This document shows, in pieces, positions 23,953-33,068 of a stretch of DNA of 64,000 bases. Both the position numbers and the translations under genes were made by a program. The DNA is from TMED27 sp964350695. GTDB lineage: Bacteria; Pseudomonadota; Alphaproteobacteria; Micavibrionales; Micavibrionaceae. The notes below the pieces were generated by a model that saw only the letters and a program-made list of their open reading frames with translations, did not search any database and was not told the DNA's origin. The stretch spans positions 73,902 through 137,901 of the forward strand of contig CAYGKM010000006.1 of NCBI GenBank assembly GCA_964350695.1, written 5' to 3'. Each line of letters starts with the position of its first letter. Position 1 is the first letter of the stretch.

Positions 23953-24942
23953 ATGCACGCGCCGCAAAGCAAAAAGCCGTATACGAAACAAATGCTGCTG
24001 GATTTATTTCCTGCGATCACCCCCTATTCCAGTGGCTTCTTGAGCGTAGATGCCACGCATAATTTATATTGGGAACAAAGCGGCAATCCTGACGGAATTC
24101 CCGTTTTGCTTCTGCATGGCGGCCCGGGCGCAGGGGCAACCCCCACGCATAGACGGTTTTTTGATCCCGATGCCTATCGCATTATCATTCTGGATCAGCG
24201 AGGGTGCGGACGCTCTCACCCGCTGGCGAGCCTTGAGAACAACACAACCCAACATCTGATCGGGGATATGGAGATGCTCCGCAAGCACCTTAACATTGAA
24301 CGCTGGCATCTTTTTGGCGGATCATGGGGCAGTACCTTGGCGCTGCTTTACGGGATACAGCATCCGAAAAGATGTCTGAGCATGATTCTTCGCGGAATAT
24401 TCTTATGTGAGCAGCCCGAAATTGATTGGTTTTTATACGGGATGAAAACGTATTTCCCCGAAGCGTGGGAGCAATTCGCGGGGCTTTTGCCCGATGAAGA
24501 GCAAGATGATTTGCTTGAGGGGTATTATAAACGCCTGACCTCGGATGATAAAAATGAACGCATTGAAGCGGCGATCCGCTGGAGCCTTTATGAGGGTGCG
24601 TGTTCATCGCTTTATCCGAATTACGAAACCATCACGACGGACGAGCAAAAGCAGCATGCGTTTTCATTGGCTCTGCTAGAGGCGCATTATTTCAAGACGC
24701 AGGTGATTGCGCCGGAAAACTCGATCCTTAAAAATATTGATGCGCTGCGGGCCATTCCCGCCACCATTGTGCAAGGGCGCTATGACAGCATTTGCCCGAT
24801 TACAACCGCCAATACCTTGCACCAACACTGGCCGGAAGCGGATTATATTGTTGTGCCCGATGCGGGGCATTCGGCGCTTGATCCGGCGTTACGTTCACGC
24901 TTGATTGAAGCGACAGAACATGCCAAAACCATTGCGACCTAA
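23953..24942 (+). CDS. pip: proline iminopeptidase (alpha/beta hydrolase, S33)
   Basis: A 329-residue enzyme releasing N-terminal proline from peptides. LLLHGGPGAG (oxyanion loop), ILDQRGCGRSHP and the nucleophile elbow GGSWGS with S124 are diagnostic of the S33 family. Asp in VQGRYDSICP and His in VPDAGHSALD complete the triad. The Glu-rich cap region fits the amino-terminal proline binding site. Cytoplasmic, no signal peptide. It is followed on the same strand by pgk, whose real start lies 25 bp after this stop. Confidence 0.93.
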   Translation: MHAPQSKKPYTKQMLLDLFPAITPYSSGFLSVDATHNLYWEQSGNPDGIPVLLLHGGPGAGATPTHRRFFDPDAYRIIILDQRGCGRSHPLASLENNTTQHLIGDMEMLRKHLNIERWHLFGGSWGSTLALLYGIQHPKRCLSMILRGIFLCEQPEIDWFLYGMKTYFPEAWEQFAGLLPDEEQDDLLEGYYKRLTSDDKNERIEAAIRWSLYEGACSSLYPNYETITTDEQKQHAFSLALLEAHYFKTQVIAPENSILKNIDALRAIPATIVQGRYDSICPITTANTLHQHWPEADYIVVPDAGHSALDPALRSRLIEATEHAKTIAT

Positions 24943-24967
24943 AAACCAGAGTACAGGCTTTTTCAAT

Positions 24968-26167
24968 ATGACTTTCAAAACATTGCGGGATATGGATCTT
25001 CGGGGGAAAAATGTTCTTTTGCGCGCGGATTTAAATGTGCCTGCGCGGCGCGGCAAGGTGACGGACACCACGCGGATTGACCGAATGAAACCGACGATTG
25101 ATTATCTGCGCAAAGCGGGTGCGCGGGTCATGATCCTGTCCCATTTCGGGCGCCCTGAAGGGGAACAAAACCCCGAGATGTCTTTGGCGTTTTTGATGCC
25201 TACGCTTGAAAGCTGCTGGGACACCAAGGTGCGTTTCGCGCAGAGCTGCATTGGCGAAAAAGCCCGCGAAGCCGCAGATAAGCTGCGTGATGATGAAGTG
25301 CTTTTGCTCGAAAATGTCCGCTTCCATAAAGGTGAAAAGGCCAATGATCCCGCGTTTGTGAAAGAGCTTGCGGCGATTGGCGATATCTATGTGAATGATG
25401 CGTTTTCGGCGGCGCACCGCGCCCATGCCTCGACGGAAGGTTTGGCGCATGTTCTGCCGAGCGCGGCGGGGCTTTTGATGGAGCGTGAATTGAAGGCGCT
25501 TGACGAGGCACTTGGCAATCCTGAAAAACCTGTGGCGGCTATTACGGGCGGATCGAAAATTTCATCGAAGCTGAACGTGCTGAACCACCTTATTGAAAAA
25601 GTCGATTACCTCATTTTGGGCGGTGGCATGGCCAACACATTTTTATATGCACAAGGCTCAGAACTTGGGGCGTCGCTTTGTGAAAAAGATATGGCCGATC
25701 AAGCGCGCGCGATTTTAGAAAAAGCGAAAGACCTTAAATGCCAGATCATCTTGCCGAAAGATTGTGTTGTAACGGAAGAGCTGCATGTCGGCGCGGATTT
25801 TGAAATTGTGCCGTCTGCAAAAATTCCGCCTAAAAAAATGGCGATTGATGTCGGCCCGAAAAGCATCGAAGAAAGCGCCGCGATTTTGGAAAAATGCAAA
25901 ACGCTTGTATGGAACGGCCCTTTGGGCGTGTTCGAGATCAAGCCCTTTGATCATGGTACAAATGCGCTAGCACAAAAAGCAGCCGCCCTTACCAAAAGCG
26001 GCTCATTAAAAAGCATTGCGGGCGGCGGTGATACAATATCCGCGCTCGAAAATGCGGGATGCGCGGATGATTTCAGCTATATTTCAACAGCCGGCGGTGC
26101 GTTTTTGGAATGGTTGGAAGGTAAGGCTTTGCCCGGAGTGGCGGCGCTTCATGATAACGCGCAGTAA
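24968..26167 (+). CDS. pgk: phosphoglycerate kinase
   Basis: Pgk transfers phosphate from 1,3-bisphosphoglycerate to ADP in glycolysis. The N-terminus MTFKTLRDMDLRGKNVLLRADLNVP is family-typical, so I start at ATG 24968 (399 residues). An upstream in-frame ATG at 24905 lies inside pip and adds an unrelated segment. Further signatures are LSHFGRPEG, LLLENVRFHKGE, NDAFSAAHRAHAS, GGSKISSKL and the C-terminal nucleotide loop SIAGGGDT. It ends 3 bp before the convergent DUF2336 gene. Identification is secure. Confidence 0.97.
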   Translation: MTFKTLRDMDLRGKNVLLRADLNVPARRGKVTDTTRIDRMKPTIDYLRKAGARVMILSHFGRPEGEQNPEMSLAFLMPTLESCWDTKVRFAQSCIGEKAREAADKLRDDEVLLLENVRFHKGEKANDPAFVKELAAIGDIYVNDAFSAAHRAHASTEGLAHVLPSAAGLLMERELKALDEALGNPEKPVAAITGGSKISSKLNVLNHLIEKVDYLILGGGMANTFLYAQGSELGASLCEKDMADQARAILEKAKDLKCQIILPKDCVVTEELHVGADFEIVPSAKIPPKKMAIDVGPKSIEESAAILEKCKTLVWNGPLGVFEIKPFDHGTNALAQKAAALTKSGSLKSIAGGGDTISALENAGCADDFSYISTAGGAFLEWLEGKALPGVAALHDNAQ

Positions 26168-26170
26168 AGC

Positions 26171-27310
26171 CTAGCTGTCTTTAGAAAGCTCGTCTTTCAG
26201 AGAATTTTTAACAATCCCCTTGGCAACATCTACATCAATACGCGTGAAATAGTTTATCGCTTTTGTCAGGTCTTTGAGATCGACCATGCGGCCATGGTTG
26301 CGAACACGGTTTGAAAGCAAGAACACAGATACAAAATCCTCCTTGGAAAATTCATATGCCTTACATGTCACAGCAAGCCCCTGCCCTGTGATTTGGGACA
26401 GAACTTCAAGCACTGTTTCGCTTGTCATGCCTGTATATTCCGCAAACTGACTTACGAAAGCGGCGATTTGACCACGGCGAAGCGAGCCAAGCATCAGCTT
26501 GGTTGTCAGCAAGCCCTTTTGCTTATAACGCATAGCCGCCTTCGTCATTGCGGCTGTCGGCATGAATTCACTGGTGATTTCGCTCGCTTCTTGAAGTTCG
26601 AAAATCACTTCATCAACCGCGTCGATAATCTCGCCTTTGCTGATGCCGTATTCCGCTTTGATATAGGCTTTAAGCTCATCGCCGACAAACTGGTATAGCG
26701 CCTTTGCGATACCCGCATCGACTTCGTCGCGTTGAAGCAATGGCTGCGCAAGCGCTTCCGAGTTTTGCGCCATATCGGACAGCACAGCTAAGGCATGCGA
26801 ACTTAATGAGATGTTTTCGTTTTCGATTAAGTTCAGCGCTGTTCCAAAATCATGGGTATCGGCTAAAATATTTACAAGCTGGTCGCTCATCTGCTTGCGG
26901 TTTGCAATGGCCTGCCAATACTCCGGCGTTTTTGACTTTATAATATATATAAGGTCCAGATCATCCAGAACGGGGCTGTTTTTCAACATGCATTCCGCAA
27001 CCTGAATATCATCATTGGCCATTTGCAAGACGAGGCGCAGCGGCACATTATCAATAACGGAAAGTTTTTCTGAAAGCGCCTGGCGCAGATCAAGTTTGGC
27101 TTGGCGCATAAGGCCGATCAAAACATCCGCAACAAGCTCTGCTTCTCTTGCAGATAGCTCCATTTCCAAAAGGTCGGTGACAGATTCAATGAGCGTTGCT
27201 CTTGCTTCCGGCGCCGTGTCCTTTGCCAGGCCGTCAAGCTTATGCGAATCATATAACTGCACAAGAATCGGCGTGACTTTTGATGATTGATCCAAGAATC
27301 CTAAATCCAT
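26171..27310 (-). CDS. DUF2336 domain protein
   Basis: A 379-residue, all-helical protein of the DUF2336 family found in alphaproteobacteria. HEAT-like helical repeats dominate, and family-like segments include VADVLIGLMRQAKLDLRQALSEKLS, ALAVLSDMAQNSEAL and the C-terminal FVSVFLLSNRVRNH. There is no signal peptide or membrane segment. The molecular role of the family is not established to my knowledge. It stands alone on the minus strand, ends 3 bp from the pgk stop, and shares a 302-bp AT-rich upstream gap with the divergent small gene at 27613. Confidence 0.82.
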   Translation of the reverse strand: MDLGFLDQSSKVTPILVQLYDSHKLDGLAKDTAPEARATLIESVTDLLEMELSAREAELVADVLIGLMRQAKLDLRQALSEKLSVIDNVPLRLVLQMANDDIQVAECMLKNSPVLDDLDLIYIIKSKTPEYWQAIANRKQMSDQLVNILADTHDFGTALNLIENENISLSSHALAVLSDMAQNSEALAQPLLQRDEVDAGIAKALYQFVGDELKAYIKAEYGISKGEIIDAVDEVIFELQEASEITSEFMPTAAMTKAAMRYKQKGLLTTKLMLGSLRRGQIAAFVSQFAEYTGMTSETVLEVLSQITGQGLAVTCKAYEFSKEDFVSVFLLSNRVRNHGRMVDLKDLTKAINYFTRIDVDVAKGIVKNSLKDELSKDS

Positions 27311-27512
27311 GTAATTTTGTGCCCCAACACATAGTCATTTTATTTTTTTGAAACTAGTCGAAACCCGCAGTTTATTTAGTATTTTATTCAATTTTTATGC
27401 GGTTACGCAGTCTTCTTCCCTATATATATACGCCGAAAACCTTACCGTATCGTTAATAAGGTTTTAACAAAGGGTTAATTCACCAAAAAAATGCTAAATA
27501 CGCCTGTAAATG

Positions 27513-27541
27513 TTGATTTTCGGGGTTTTAAAAACTATACT
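27513..27541 (+). promoter_or_regulatory. sigma-70-type promoter in the 27311-27612 gap
   Basis: The 302-bp gap between the DUF2336 gene and the small Gln-rich gene is strongly AT-rich. TTGATT (27513-27518), 17 bases and TATACT (27536-27541) make a good promoter toward 27613. A second TATACT lies at 27563-27568 without a clear -35. No RNA gene or repeat is apparent in the gap. Confidence 0.6.
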
Positions 27542-27612
27542 CTTTATTAAGGGTTTCTGAGTTATACTAATTACTGGGTACGAACTTACATACTATTTAA
27601 AGGGATTTTGAC

Positions 27613-27900
27613 ATGGCAGGACCATTAACAGGCGTAGGCGTTGGACAACAAGTTCCGCTAAACAGCACCTCTTCCGCACAGGCACAAAATAATAATGGTC
27701 AGGTTCGTGAACGTGATGAACGTCAGCCCGAACAGAATCAAGTGCAACCGCAAAACGCGGCCGCGGCACAATCGCAGGAAAGCAATAATGCACAGGATTT
27801 TATCAAACAGCAACTTGAAGAATTTGCAGCCGGAGAGCGCAGCGAGATTTCTAACCAGAATGAACGCGAGCGTGGCTCCATTATTGATATATCCGTCTAA
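27613..27900 (+). CDS. small Gln/Asn-rich protein, unknown function
   Basis: A 95-residue hydrophilic protein. Residues 18-60 are dominated by Gln, Asn, Ala, Ser and Arg (for example QAQNNNGQVRERDERQ), so it is probably disordered. A short amphipathic helix follows (AQDFIKQQLEEFAAGER), and the end is SIIDISV. AAAGGGA is well placed before the ATG, a promoter lies upstream and a clean terminator downstream, so it is a genuine single-gene unit. I know no family. The predicted metallopeptidase gene follows after the terminator. Confidence 0.75.
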   Translation: MAGPLTGVGVGQQVPLNSTSSAQAQNNNGQVRERDERQPEQNQVQPQNAAAAQSQESNNAQDFIKQQLEEFAAGERSEISNQNERERGSIIDISV

Positions 27901-27926
27901 ACGATTTTAAAAGAATAAGTGGGGAT

Positions 27927-27954
27927 AAGGCGCTTCGATGAGGCGCCTTTTTTT
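27927..27954 (+). terminator. rho-independent terminator
   Basis: AAGGCGC (27927-27933) and GCGCCTT (27943-27949) form a stem followed by a T-tract to 27954. It ends the transcript of the small Gln-rich gene. Confidence 0.9.
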
Positions 27955-27997
27955 ACGCGCTTAAACCATACTTTTTAACATAATATTAATTCGTCGC

Positions 27998-29047
27998 ATG
28001 CATAATGAAGCGATTATGGGCGTGATCAGCGATACGATATTATTAAGAGTGCTTTCCCAGACATTTCGTCGTGCGGCAAAAGGCACTGACAGTATTAAAA
28101 ATAGATTTAGCCCTATAGATGAAGACATAATCAAAGAGGACATGTCGTCCGCGATAAGTGATGAAGTCGCTTTAGAGGCTTTTCCGGATGCCGCAAACCT
28201 TGAATTGGCACGGCTTTCTTATGCCATAGAGTTGATTATTCGGGCGCGCCCTCAAGATATGAGCGTAGAGCAGAGAATATCAGACATTGTTGAAGAGCTA
28301 CCTGACGGCGCGTTCTCCGAACTGCCTATATCTCTCAAAAGAGATCTAATGGCGATGATGGATGAAGACGCAGTCGAACGCATAGGCCTTGAGCGCACGA
28401 CTGAAATTCAGATACAGCTCGCTTCATTTCCTGCGCCGGCGTTTACAAACTTTATGCTTGATAAGAAAAATGAGGTTTATGCGCTGCGCCAAGCGCGCCT
28501 AGAGGCAGATCCAGAACTTAAAGAAAAGCTGGAAAGCTTTGGTAGTCTTGATGTTGAACAAAAAAAAGAGGTTCTGGAGTTCTTGGCCAAAACACATGCG
28601 CAAATCTTTGATATTGATCGCTATAAAATCATCATCAGAGATAAAGAATTTTTTGATAACCCTGAGTTTCAAGGGGTAGCAAACCCAAATGGAAATGTAA
28701 AAATAAAAACTGAAGCGCTTAACCAAAGCCTCGATGAAGTTATCGCTATCATGGACCATGAGATGGACCATATTGCCCAAATGGAAATGATTAAAGAGCT
28801 TCCCAACATGAACCTCGATGACCCAAGATATGATCAAACAATGATGATGGCAGCGTATTTCCAAGTTACATATTTGCGTGAAATTGAAAAAACTCCATTC
28901 AATATGGACTACTACACGAGCAGTCCGATGGAACGCCCAGCGTATTTTCTAAACGAAGAGGCTCTTCAATCGTTTTTCACAGGAGAAGAGATTGGCGTTC
29001 CTGATTTTGAGGAGCGCTTTCCTCCGAGTATTTTAACGCTAAAATAA
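27998..29047 (+). CDS. predicted HExxH zinc metallopeptidase, unknown family
   Basis: A 349-residue protein without signal peptide or clear membrane span. The first 200 residues are helical and acidic. The C-terminal third carries a zinc-peptidase signature: HEMDH at 254-258 within IAIMDHEMDHIAQ, and PMERPAY at 310-316, where E312 would be the third (gluzincin-type) ligand. Flanking strands such as YKIIIRDKEF and NVKIKTEAL fit the edge strand of such domains. The start is ATG 27998 or the ATG at residue 7 (28016); neither has a good ribosome binding site. The substrate is unknown; it could be a cytoplasmic protease or an exported effector. Confidence 0.65.
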   Translation: MHNEAIMGVISDTILLRVLSQTFRRAAKGTDSIKNRFSPIDEDIIKEDMSSAISDEVALEAFPDAANLELARLSYAIELIIRARPQDMSVEQRISDIVEELPDGAFSELPISLKRDLMAMMDEDAVERIGLERTTEIQIQLASFPAPAFTNFMLDKKNEVYALRQARLEADPELKEKLESFGSLDVEQKKEVLEFLAKTHAQIFDIDRYKIIIRDKEFFDNPEFQGVANPNGNVKIKTEALNQSLDEVIAIMDHEMDHIAQMEMIKELPNMNLDDPRYDQTMMMAAYFQVTYLREIEKTPFNMDYYTSSPMERPAYFLNEEALQSFFTGEEIGVPDFEERFPPSILTLK

Positions 29048-29055
29048 TTTTTATT

Positions 29056-30474
29056 TTATTGAAACGCGACTTCGTTGAAACTGCGGAGTTTACGGGAATG
29101 GAGCTTTTCAGGCTCCAGATCGCGGAGCATCTCCATTGCGCGCAAGCCCACCTGTAGGTGCTGGTCCACACGTTCACGATAAAAGCTGTCAGCCATGCCG
29201 GGGAGCTTTAGCTGCCCGTGTAGCGGTTTATCAGAGACGCAGAGCAGAGTGCCGTATGGCACGCGGAAACGGAAGCCGTTGGCGGCGATTGTGCCGCTTT
29301 CCATGTCCATCGCAATGGCGCGGGACTGGCTGAGGCGCTTGATCTGCCGCTCGGAGGAGCGCAGTTCCCAGTTGCGGTCATCTGTTGTGGCGACCGTCCC
29401 TGTACGCATAACTTTTTTAACGTCATACCCCTCCACGCCGCAAATCTCGCCGACAGCCTTTTCAAGCGCAACCTGAATTTCGGCAAGCGCGGGGATAGGG
29501 ATGCTAGGCGGAAGGTCATCATCAAGGATATTATCTTCACGCAGATATCCATGCGCGAGCACATAATCACCAAGGCTTTGCGAGTTACGAAGCCCTGCGC
29601 AGTGACCGAGCATCAGCCACGCATGCGGACGGATGACGGCAATGTGGTCAGTGATTGTTTTGGCGTTGGATGGGCCGACGCCGATATTGACCATTGTTAT
29701 GCCGGCGGCCTTGTCACGCTTGAGGTGATAGGCAGGCATTTGCGGCAGGCGGCTGTTTCTGTCGGGCTGTACGAATTCGGTATAACCTTCTTTCCCGACT
29801 TTTTTCTCGCCGATTTCGATGAATTCGTCGATATAGAATTGATAGTTTGTAAAAATTACATAGTTTTGGAAGTGTTCGGCGGACATGCCGCAATAATGCT
29901 TGAGGCGCTGGAGGCTTAAATCTACGCGCGGCGCGGTGAAGAGAGAGAGCGGTTCATCCTGCCCGTCCATGACGCTATAGGTGGCGTTGGCAATTTCATC
30001 ATCCATGATATCCAAATTCGGCACATCAAAGGTATCGGGGAGGTCTGTGAGCTGCTCGGCGCTGAGGTCGCCCTCAAGATGAAACCCGTCGCCCAATGCG
30101 AAATGCAGCGGGATGGGCGTGTCGCTGACGCCGATTTCGATAGAGATATCGTGGTTTTTGATGATGTTGCTAAACTGGCGCATATAATAATCCGAAAACA
30201 TAGACGGATGCGTCAGGGTTGTGCTGTACGTGCCGGGCTTGGGCGCAAACCCATAGGAAAGGCGCGTATCTGCGCGGCGCGCAAATTTCGTGGAAATCTT
30301 GGCGTAAGGGTAAAACGCCCGTACGCGTTTTTTCGGGCCTTCGCCTTTTACGAATGTTTTGAAATGTTTCTGTAAGAACTCTACATGCGTTTCATAGATT
30401 TTTTTAACCTGTGCGAGCGCGGCTTCAGGTGTTTTAAAAGATTTCGGAGATATGGTTTTCGGATGTTTGATCAT
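29056..30474 (-). CDS. amn: AMP nucleosidase
   Basis: A 472-residue enzyme splitting AMP into adenine and ribose 5-phosphate. The N-terminal AMP-nucleosidase-specific domain covers about 1-170. The C-terminal nucleoside phosphorylase-like domain includes IGVGPSNAKTITDHIAVIRP, MLGHCAGLR, SLGDYVLAHGYLRED and AMDMESGTIAANGFRF, where the Met-Glu-Ser segment contacts the ribose. The family and length match well. It lies 44 bp downstream of ftsY on the same strand. Adenine salvage or control of the adenylate pool are the likely roles. Confidence 0.95.
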   Translation of the reverse strand: MIKHPKTISPKSFKTPEAALAQVKKIYETHVEFLQKHFKTFVKGEGPKKRVRAFYPYAKISTKFARRADTRLSYGFAPKPGTYSTTLTHPSMFSDYYMRQFSNIIKNHDISIEIGVSDTPIPLHFALGDGFHLEGDLSAEQLTDLPDTFDVPNLDIMDDEIANATYSVMDGQDEPLSLFTAPRVDLSLQRLKHYCGMSAEHFQNYVIFTNYQFYIDEFIEIGEKKVGKEGYTEFVQPDRNSRLPQMPAYHLKRDKAAGITMVNIGVGPSNAKTITDHIAVIRPHAWLMLGHCAGLRNSQSLGDYVLAHGYLREDNILDDDLPPSIPIPALAEIQVALEKAVGEICGVEGYDVKKVMRTGTVATTDDRNWELRSSERQIKRLSQSRAIAMDMESGTIAANGFRFRVPYGTLLCVSDKPLHGQLKLPGMADSFYRERVDQHLQVGLRAMEMLRDLEPEKLHSRKLRSFNEVAFQ

Positions 30475-30518
30475 TCTTTATTATCGCCGATTTTTGATTA
30501 GGTATCAATGTTTTACAA

Positions 30519-31700
30519 CTAATCTTTAATCCCCATAAGTGAGCGCGCATATTCACGCGGGGAGAAGGCTTGCATATCTTCCACCGCCTCGCCTACGCCG
30601 ATGGCGTAAACGGGGGTTTTGAACTGGTCTGCGAGGCCGACAAGTACGCCGCCCTTGGCGCTGCCGTCCAGTTTTGTAACGATGAGGCCGGAAACATTGA
30701 CCATGTCTTTGAAGGTTTGGAGCTGTGAGAAGGCGTTTTGTCCCGTGGTGGAATCCAGAACCAAAATCGTTTCATGCGGCAAGGTTTCATCTTGCTTTTG
30801 CAACACACGGATGATTTTGGCCAGTTCTTCCATGAGGCCCGTTTTATTCTGCAAACGCCCTGCTGTGTCGATAATCAGCACATCTGCCCCCTCCTCTTTG
30901 GCTTGTGCGTAGGCCTCGAAGGCGACAGCGGCGGCGTCTGCGCCGACATCTTTTTTAATAAGCTTGCATGAGGTGCGCTTCGCCCAGATTTCGAGTTGCT
31001 CTACGGCGGCGGCGCGGAAGGTATCACCCGCAGCCATCATAACCTTATATCCGTCCTTATATTTCAGCTTTTGCGCGAGCTTGCCGATTGTTGTGGTCTT
31101 CCCTGCACCGTTTACGCCGCAGACAAGGATCACGAAAGGGCCACCTGCGGGCTTTTTAACTTCGAGTGGCGCGGCGACCTGCTCAAGAATTTTGGTGATG
31201 CTTTCGGCGAGGGCTTCTTTGATTTCATCTTCGCCGAGGTCTTTGCCGAAGCGGTCTTTCGAGAAATCTTCCACCACGGCTGCGGCGGTTTTCGGGCCTA
31301 AATCGGCTTCGATCAGTACCTCTTCAAGGCTATCGAGCATATCTTGATCGAGTTTTTTCTTGGTAACCAGATCAGTCAGGCCACTCGTGATTTTGTTGGT
31401 GGATTTTGATAGCCCTTTGCCTAGACGCGAGAGCCAGCCGCCCTCCTCGCTATGGTCGCTCAGCTCTTCTTCCTCTTTGGCGTCATCGGTTTTTGTGTGG
31501 CGCGGGACGGGAGAGGATTTTAAATCCTCAAGGATTTCGCTTTCGGTTTCGTGAAGCTCGTGGTCTGTGGCCTCATCCATTTCGGGTTCGTAATCCGTGG
31601 ATGGCTCAATGGCGGGGGCGTTTGGCGGATGGATAATTTTATCCTCGCGATCCTGCTCCTCTTGCTCTTTTGCATTTTTCTTTTTTCGCCAAAACACCAT
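30519..31700 (-). CDS. ftsY: signal recognition particle receptor FtsY
   Basis: FtsY docks the SRP-ribosome complex at the inner membrane. A variable, strongly acidic N-terminal region (about 1-90) is followed by the NG domain. The P-loop GVNGAGKTTT is near residue 195, then DTFRAAAVEQLE, Walker B-like LIIDTAGRLQNK, TKLDGSAKGG and the closing YAIGVGEAVEDMQAFSPREYARSL. At 393 residues it is normal for a Gram-negative FtsY. It lies 35 bp downstream of mtaB and upstream of amn. Its partner ffh is at 35464 on the other strand. Confidence 0.97.
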   Translation of the reverse strand: MVFWRKKKNAKEQEEQDREDKIIHPPNAPAIEPSTDYEPEMDEATDHELHETESEILEDLKSSPVPRHTKTDDAKEEEELSDHSEEGGWLSRLGKGLSKSTNKITSGLTDLVTKKKLDQDMLDSLEEVLIEADLGPKTAAAVVEDFSKDRFGKDLGEDEIKEALAESITKILEQVAAPLEVKKPAGGPFVILVCGVNGAGKTTTIGKLAQKLKYKDGYKVMMAAGDTFRAAAVEQLEIWAKRTSCKLIKKDVGADAAAVAFEAYAQAKEEGADVLIIDTAGRLQNKTGLMEELAKIIRVLQKQDETLPHETILVLDSTTGQNAFSQLQTFKDMVNVSGLIVTKLDGSAKGGVLVGLADQFKTPVYAIGVGEAVEDMQAFSPREYARSLMGIKD

Positions 31701-31735
31701 TTAAAATCTCCTTATATGCGGTAGATTACACCTAA

Positions 31736-32992
31736 TCATACGGTGACGCCAAGGAGTGTGTTCCCTTTTATGGCTTCGAGTTTTACACAGGCTATCTGCC
31801 CGGCGGGAATATCCCCTTCAAAAGATACGGGGGCGAAGCTTTCCGTGCGGCCGAAACCGCCTTTTTCAACAAGGATATCCACCGTTTTATTCACAGTTCG
31901 CTTTAAAAGCTTCTGTAATTGAGCGTCCCCTGCCGCGCGGAGGCGTTTTGCGCGCTCTTTTCTGACCTGTACGTCCACTTGATCGGGGATGCGGGCGGCA
32001 GGCGTGCCTTCCCGTTCCGAATACGGGAAGACGTGAAGATAGGTTAAATCGCATTCTTCTACAATTTTAAGCGTATTTTCGAACATTTCTTCGGTTTCAG
32101 TGGGGAATCCGGTAATAATATCGGCCCCAAACTCGATTTCAGGCCGCATTTCGCGTGCTTTTTTACACATTTCGATGGCATCTGCCCTTAAATGCCGTCT
32201 TTTCATACGTTTTAGGATCAAATCATCGCCGGATTGCAGAGATAAGTGCAGATGCGGCATTAAACGTGGTTCGTCGGCAATGAGCCTCCAGAGGTCTTCG
32301 TCGATCTCCACAGGGTCGAGAGAGGACAGGCGCAGGCGTTTAAGCTCGGGGTTGAGCGCAAGTACGCGGCGGATCATCTGCCCGAAGGTTGGCGCGCCCG
32401 GTAAATCAGGACCATATGAGGTTACGTCTACGCCTGTGAACACGACTTCGTTATAGCCTTGGCTCACGAGCGCCCGTACGTGCTCGGCGATTACGCCTAT
32501 AGCTACAGAGCGCGAAGGCCCGCGGCCATAGGGGATTATGCAGAACGTACAGCGGTGATCGCAGCCGTTTTGCACCTGCAGGAACGCGCGGGAGCGATCC
32601 TCGAAGCCTTCCAGCATATGGCTGGCGGTTTCGCGCACTTCCATGATGTTATTAACGAGTACGCGGTCATTATGCAGCACGCCCCATGTTTCGGCCTTTA
32701 ATTTAAGGTCATTGCCTATGATTTGGTCGATTTCCGGCATTTTGGCGTAGCTGTCAGGGTCGATTTGCGAAGCGCAGCCTGTGACGATGATTTTGGCATC
32801 AGGATTTTCACGGCGTGCCTTGCGGATGGCTTGGCGCGCTTGGCGCTCCGCCTCTTTCGTCACGGCGCAGGTGTTGAAGATGATCGCATCTTCCATCCCT
32901 GCGCTTACGGCATGGTCGCGCATAACCTCGCTCTCATATGTATTGAGGCGGCAACCGAAGGTGACGATTTGTGGCGCGTTTTTATTTTCCAT
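31736..32992 (-). CDS. mtaB: tRNA methylthiotransferase MtaB
   Basis: A radical-SAM enzyme that methylthiolates t6A37 in tRNAs. The N-terminal UPF0004 domain has its cluster Cys in FGCRLN, FNTCAVT and VTGCASQ. The radical-SAM cluster is CDHRCTFC, followed by IPYGRGPSRS; a C-terminal TRAM-like domain ends the protein. ATG 32992 is chosen (418 residues); an in-frame TTG at 33028 would add 12 residues of poor match. No strong ribosome binding site precedes either. It heads the mtaB-ftsY-amn run. In many alphaproteobacteria dapF directly precedes mtaB; here two other genes lie between. Confidence 0.94.
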   Translation of the reverse strand: MENKNAPQIVTFGCRLNTYESEVMRDHAVSAGMEDAIIFNTCAVTKEAERQARQAIRKARRENPDAKIIVTGCASQIDPDSYAKMPEIDQIIGNDLKLKAETWGVLHNDRVLVNNIMEVRETASHMLEGFEDRSRAFLQVQNGCDHRCTFCIIPYGRGPSRSVAIGVIAEHVRALVSQGYNEVVFTGVDVTSYGPDLPGAPTFGQMIRRVLALNPELKRLRLSSLDPVEIDEDLWRLIADEPRLMPHLHLSLQSGDDLILKRMKRRHLRADAIEMCKKAREMRPEIEFGADIITGFPTETEEMFENTLKIVEECDLTYLHVFPYSEREGTPAARIPDQVDVQVRKERAKRLRAAGDAQLQKLLKRTVNKTVDILVEKGGFGRTESFAPVSFEGDIPAGQIACVKLEAIKGNTLLGVTV

Positions 32993-33068
32993 TACTGGGA
33001 GATAATGCTTTATAGGCGGCGATGTCAAAAAGTTTTTATGTTTACATAAGTTTTGCTATTGTAAGTCG

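Noticed and set aside
24905..24967. Upstream ATG of pgk overlapping pip
   Set aside because: The added 21 residues do not resemble Pgk, whose standard N-terminus begins at 24968.
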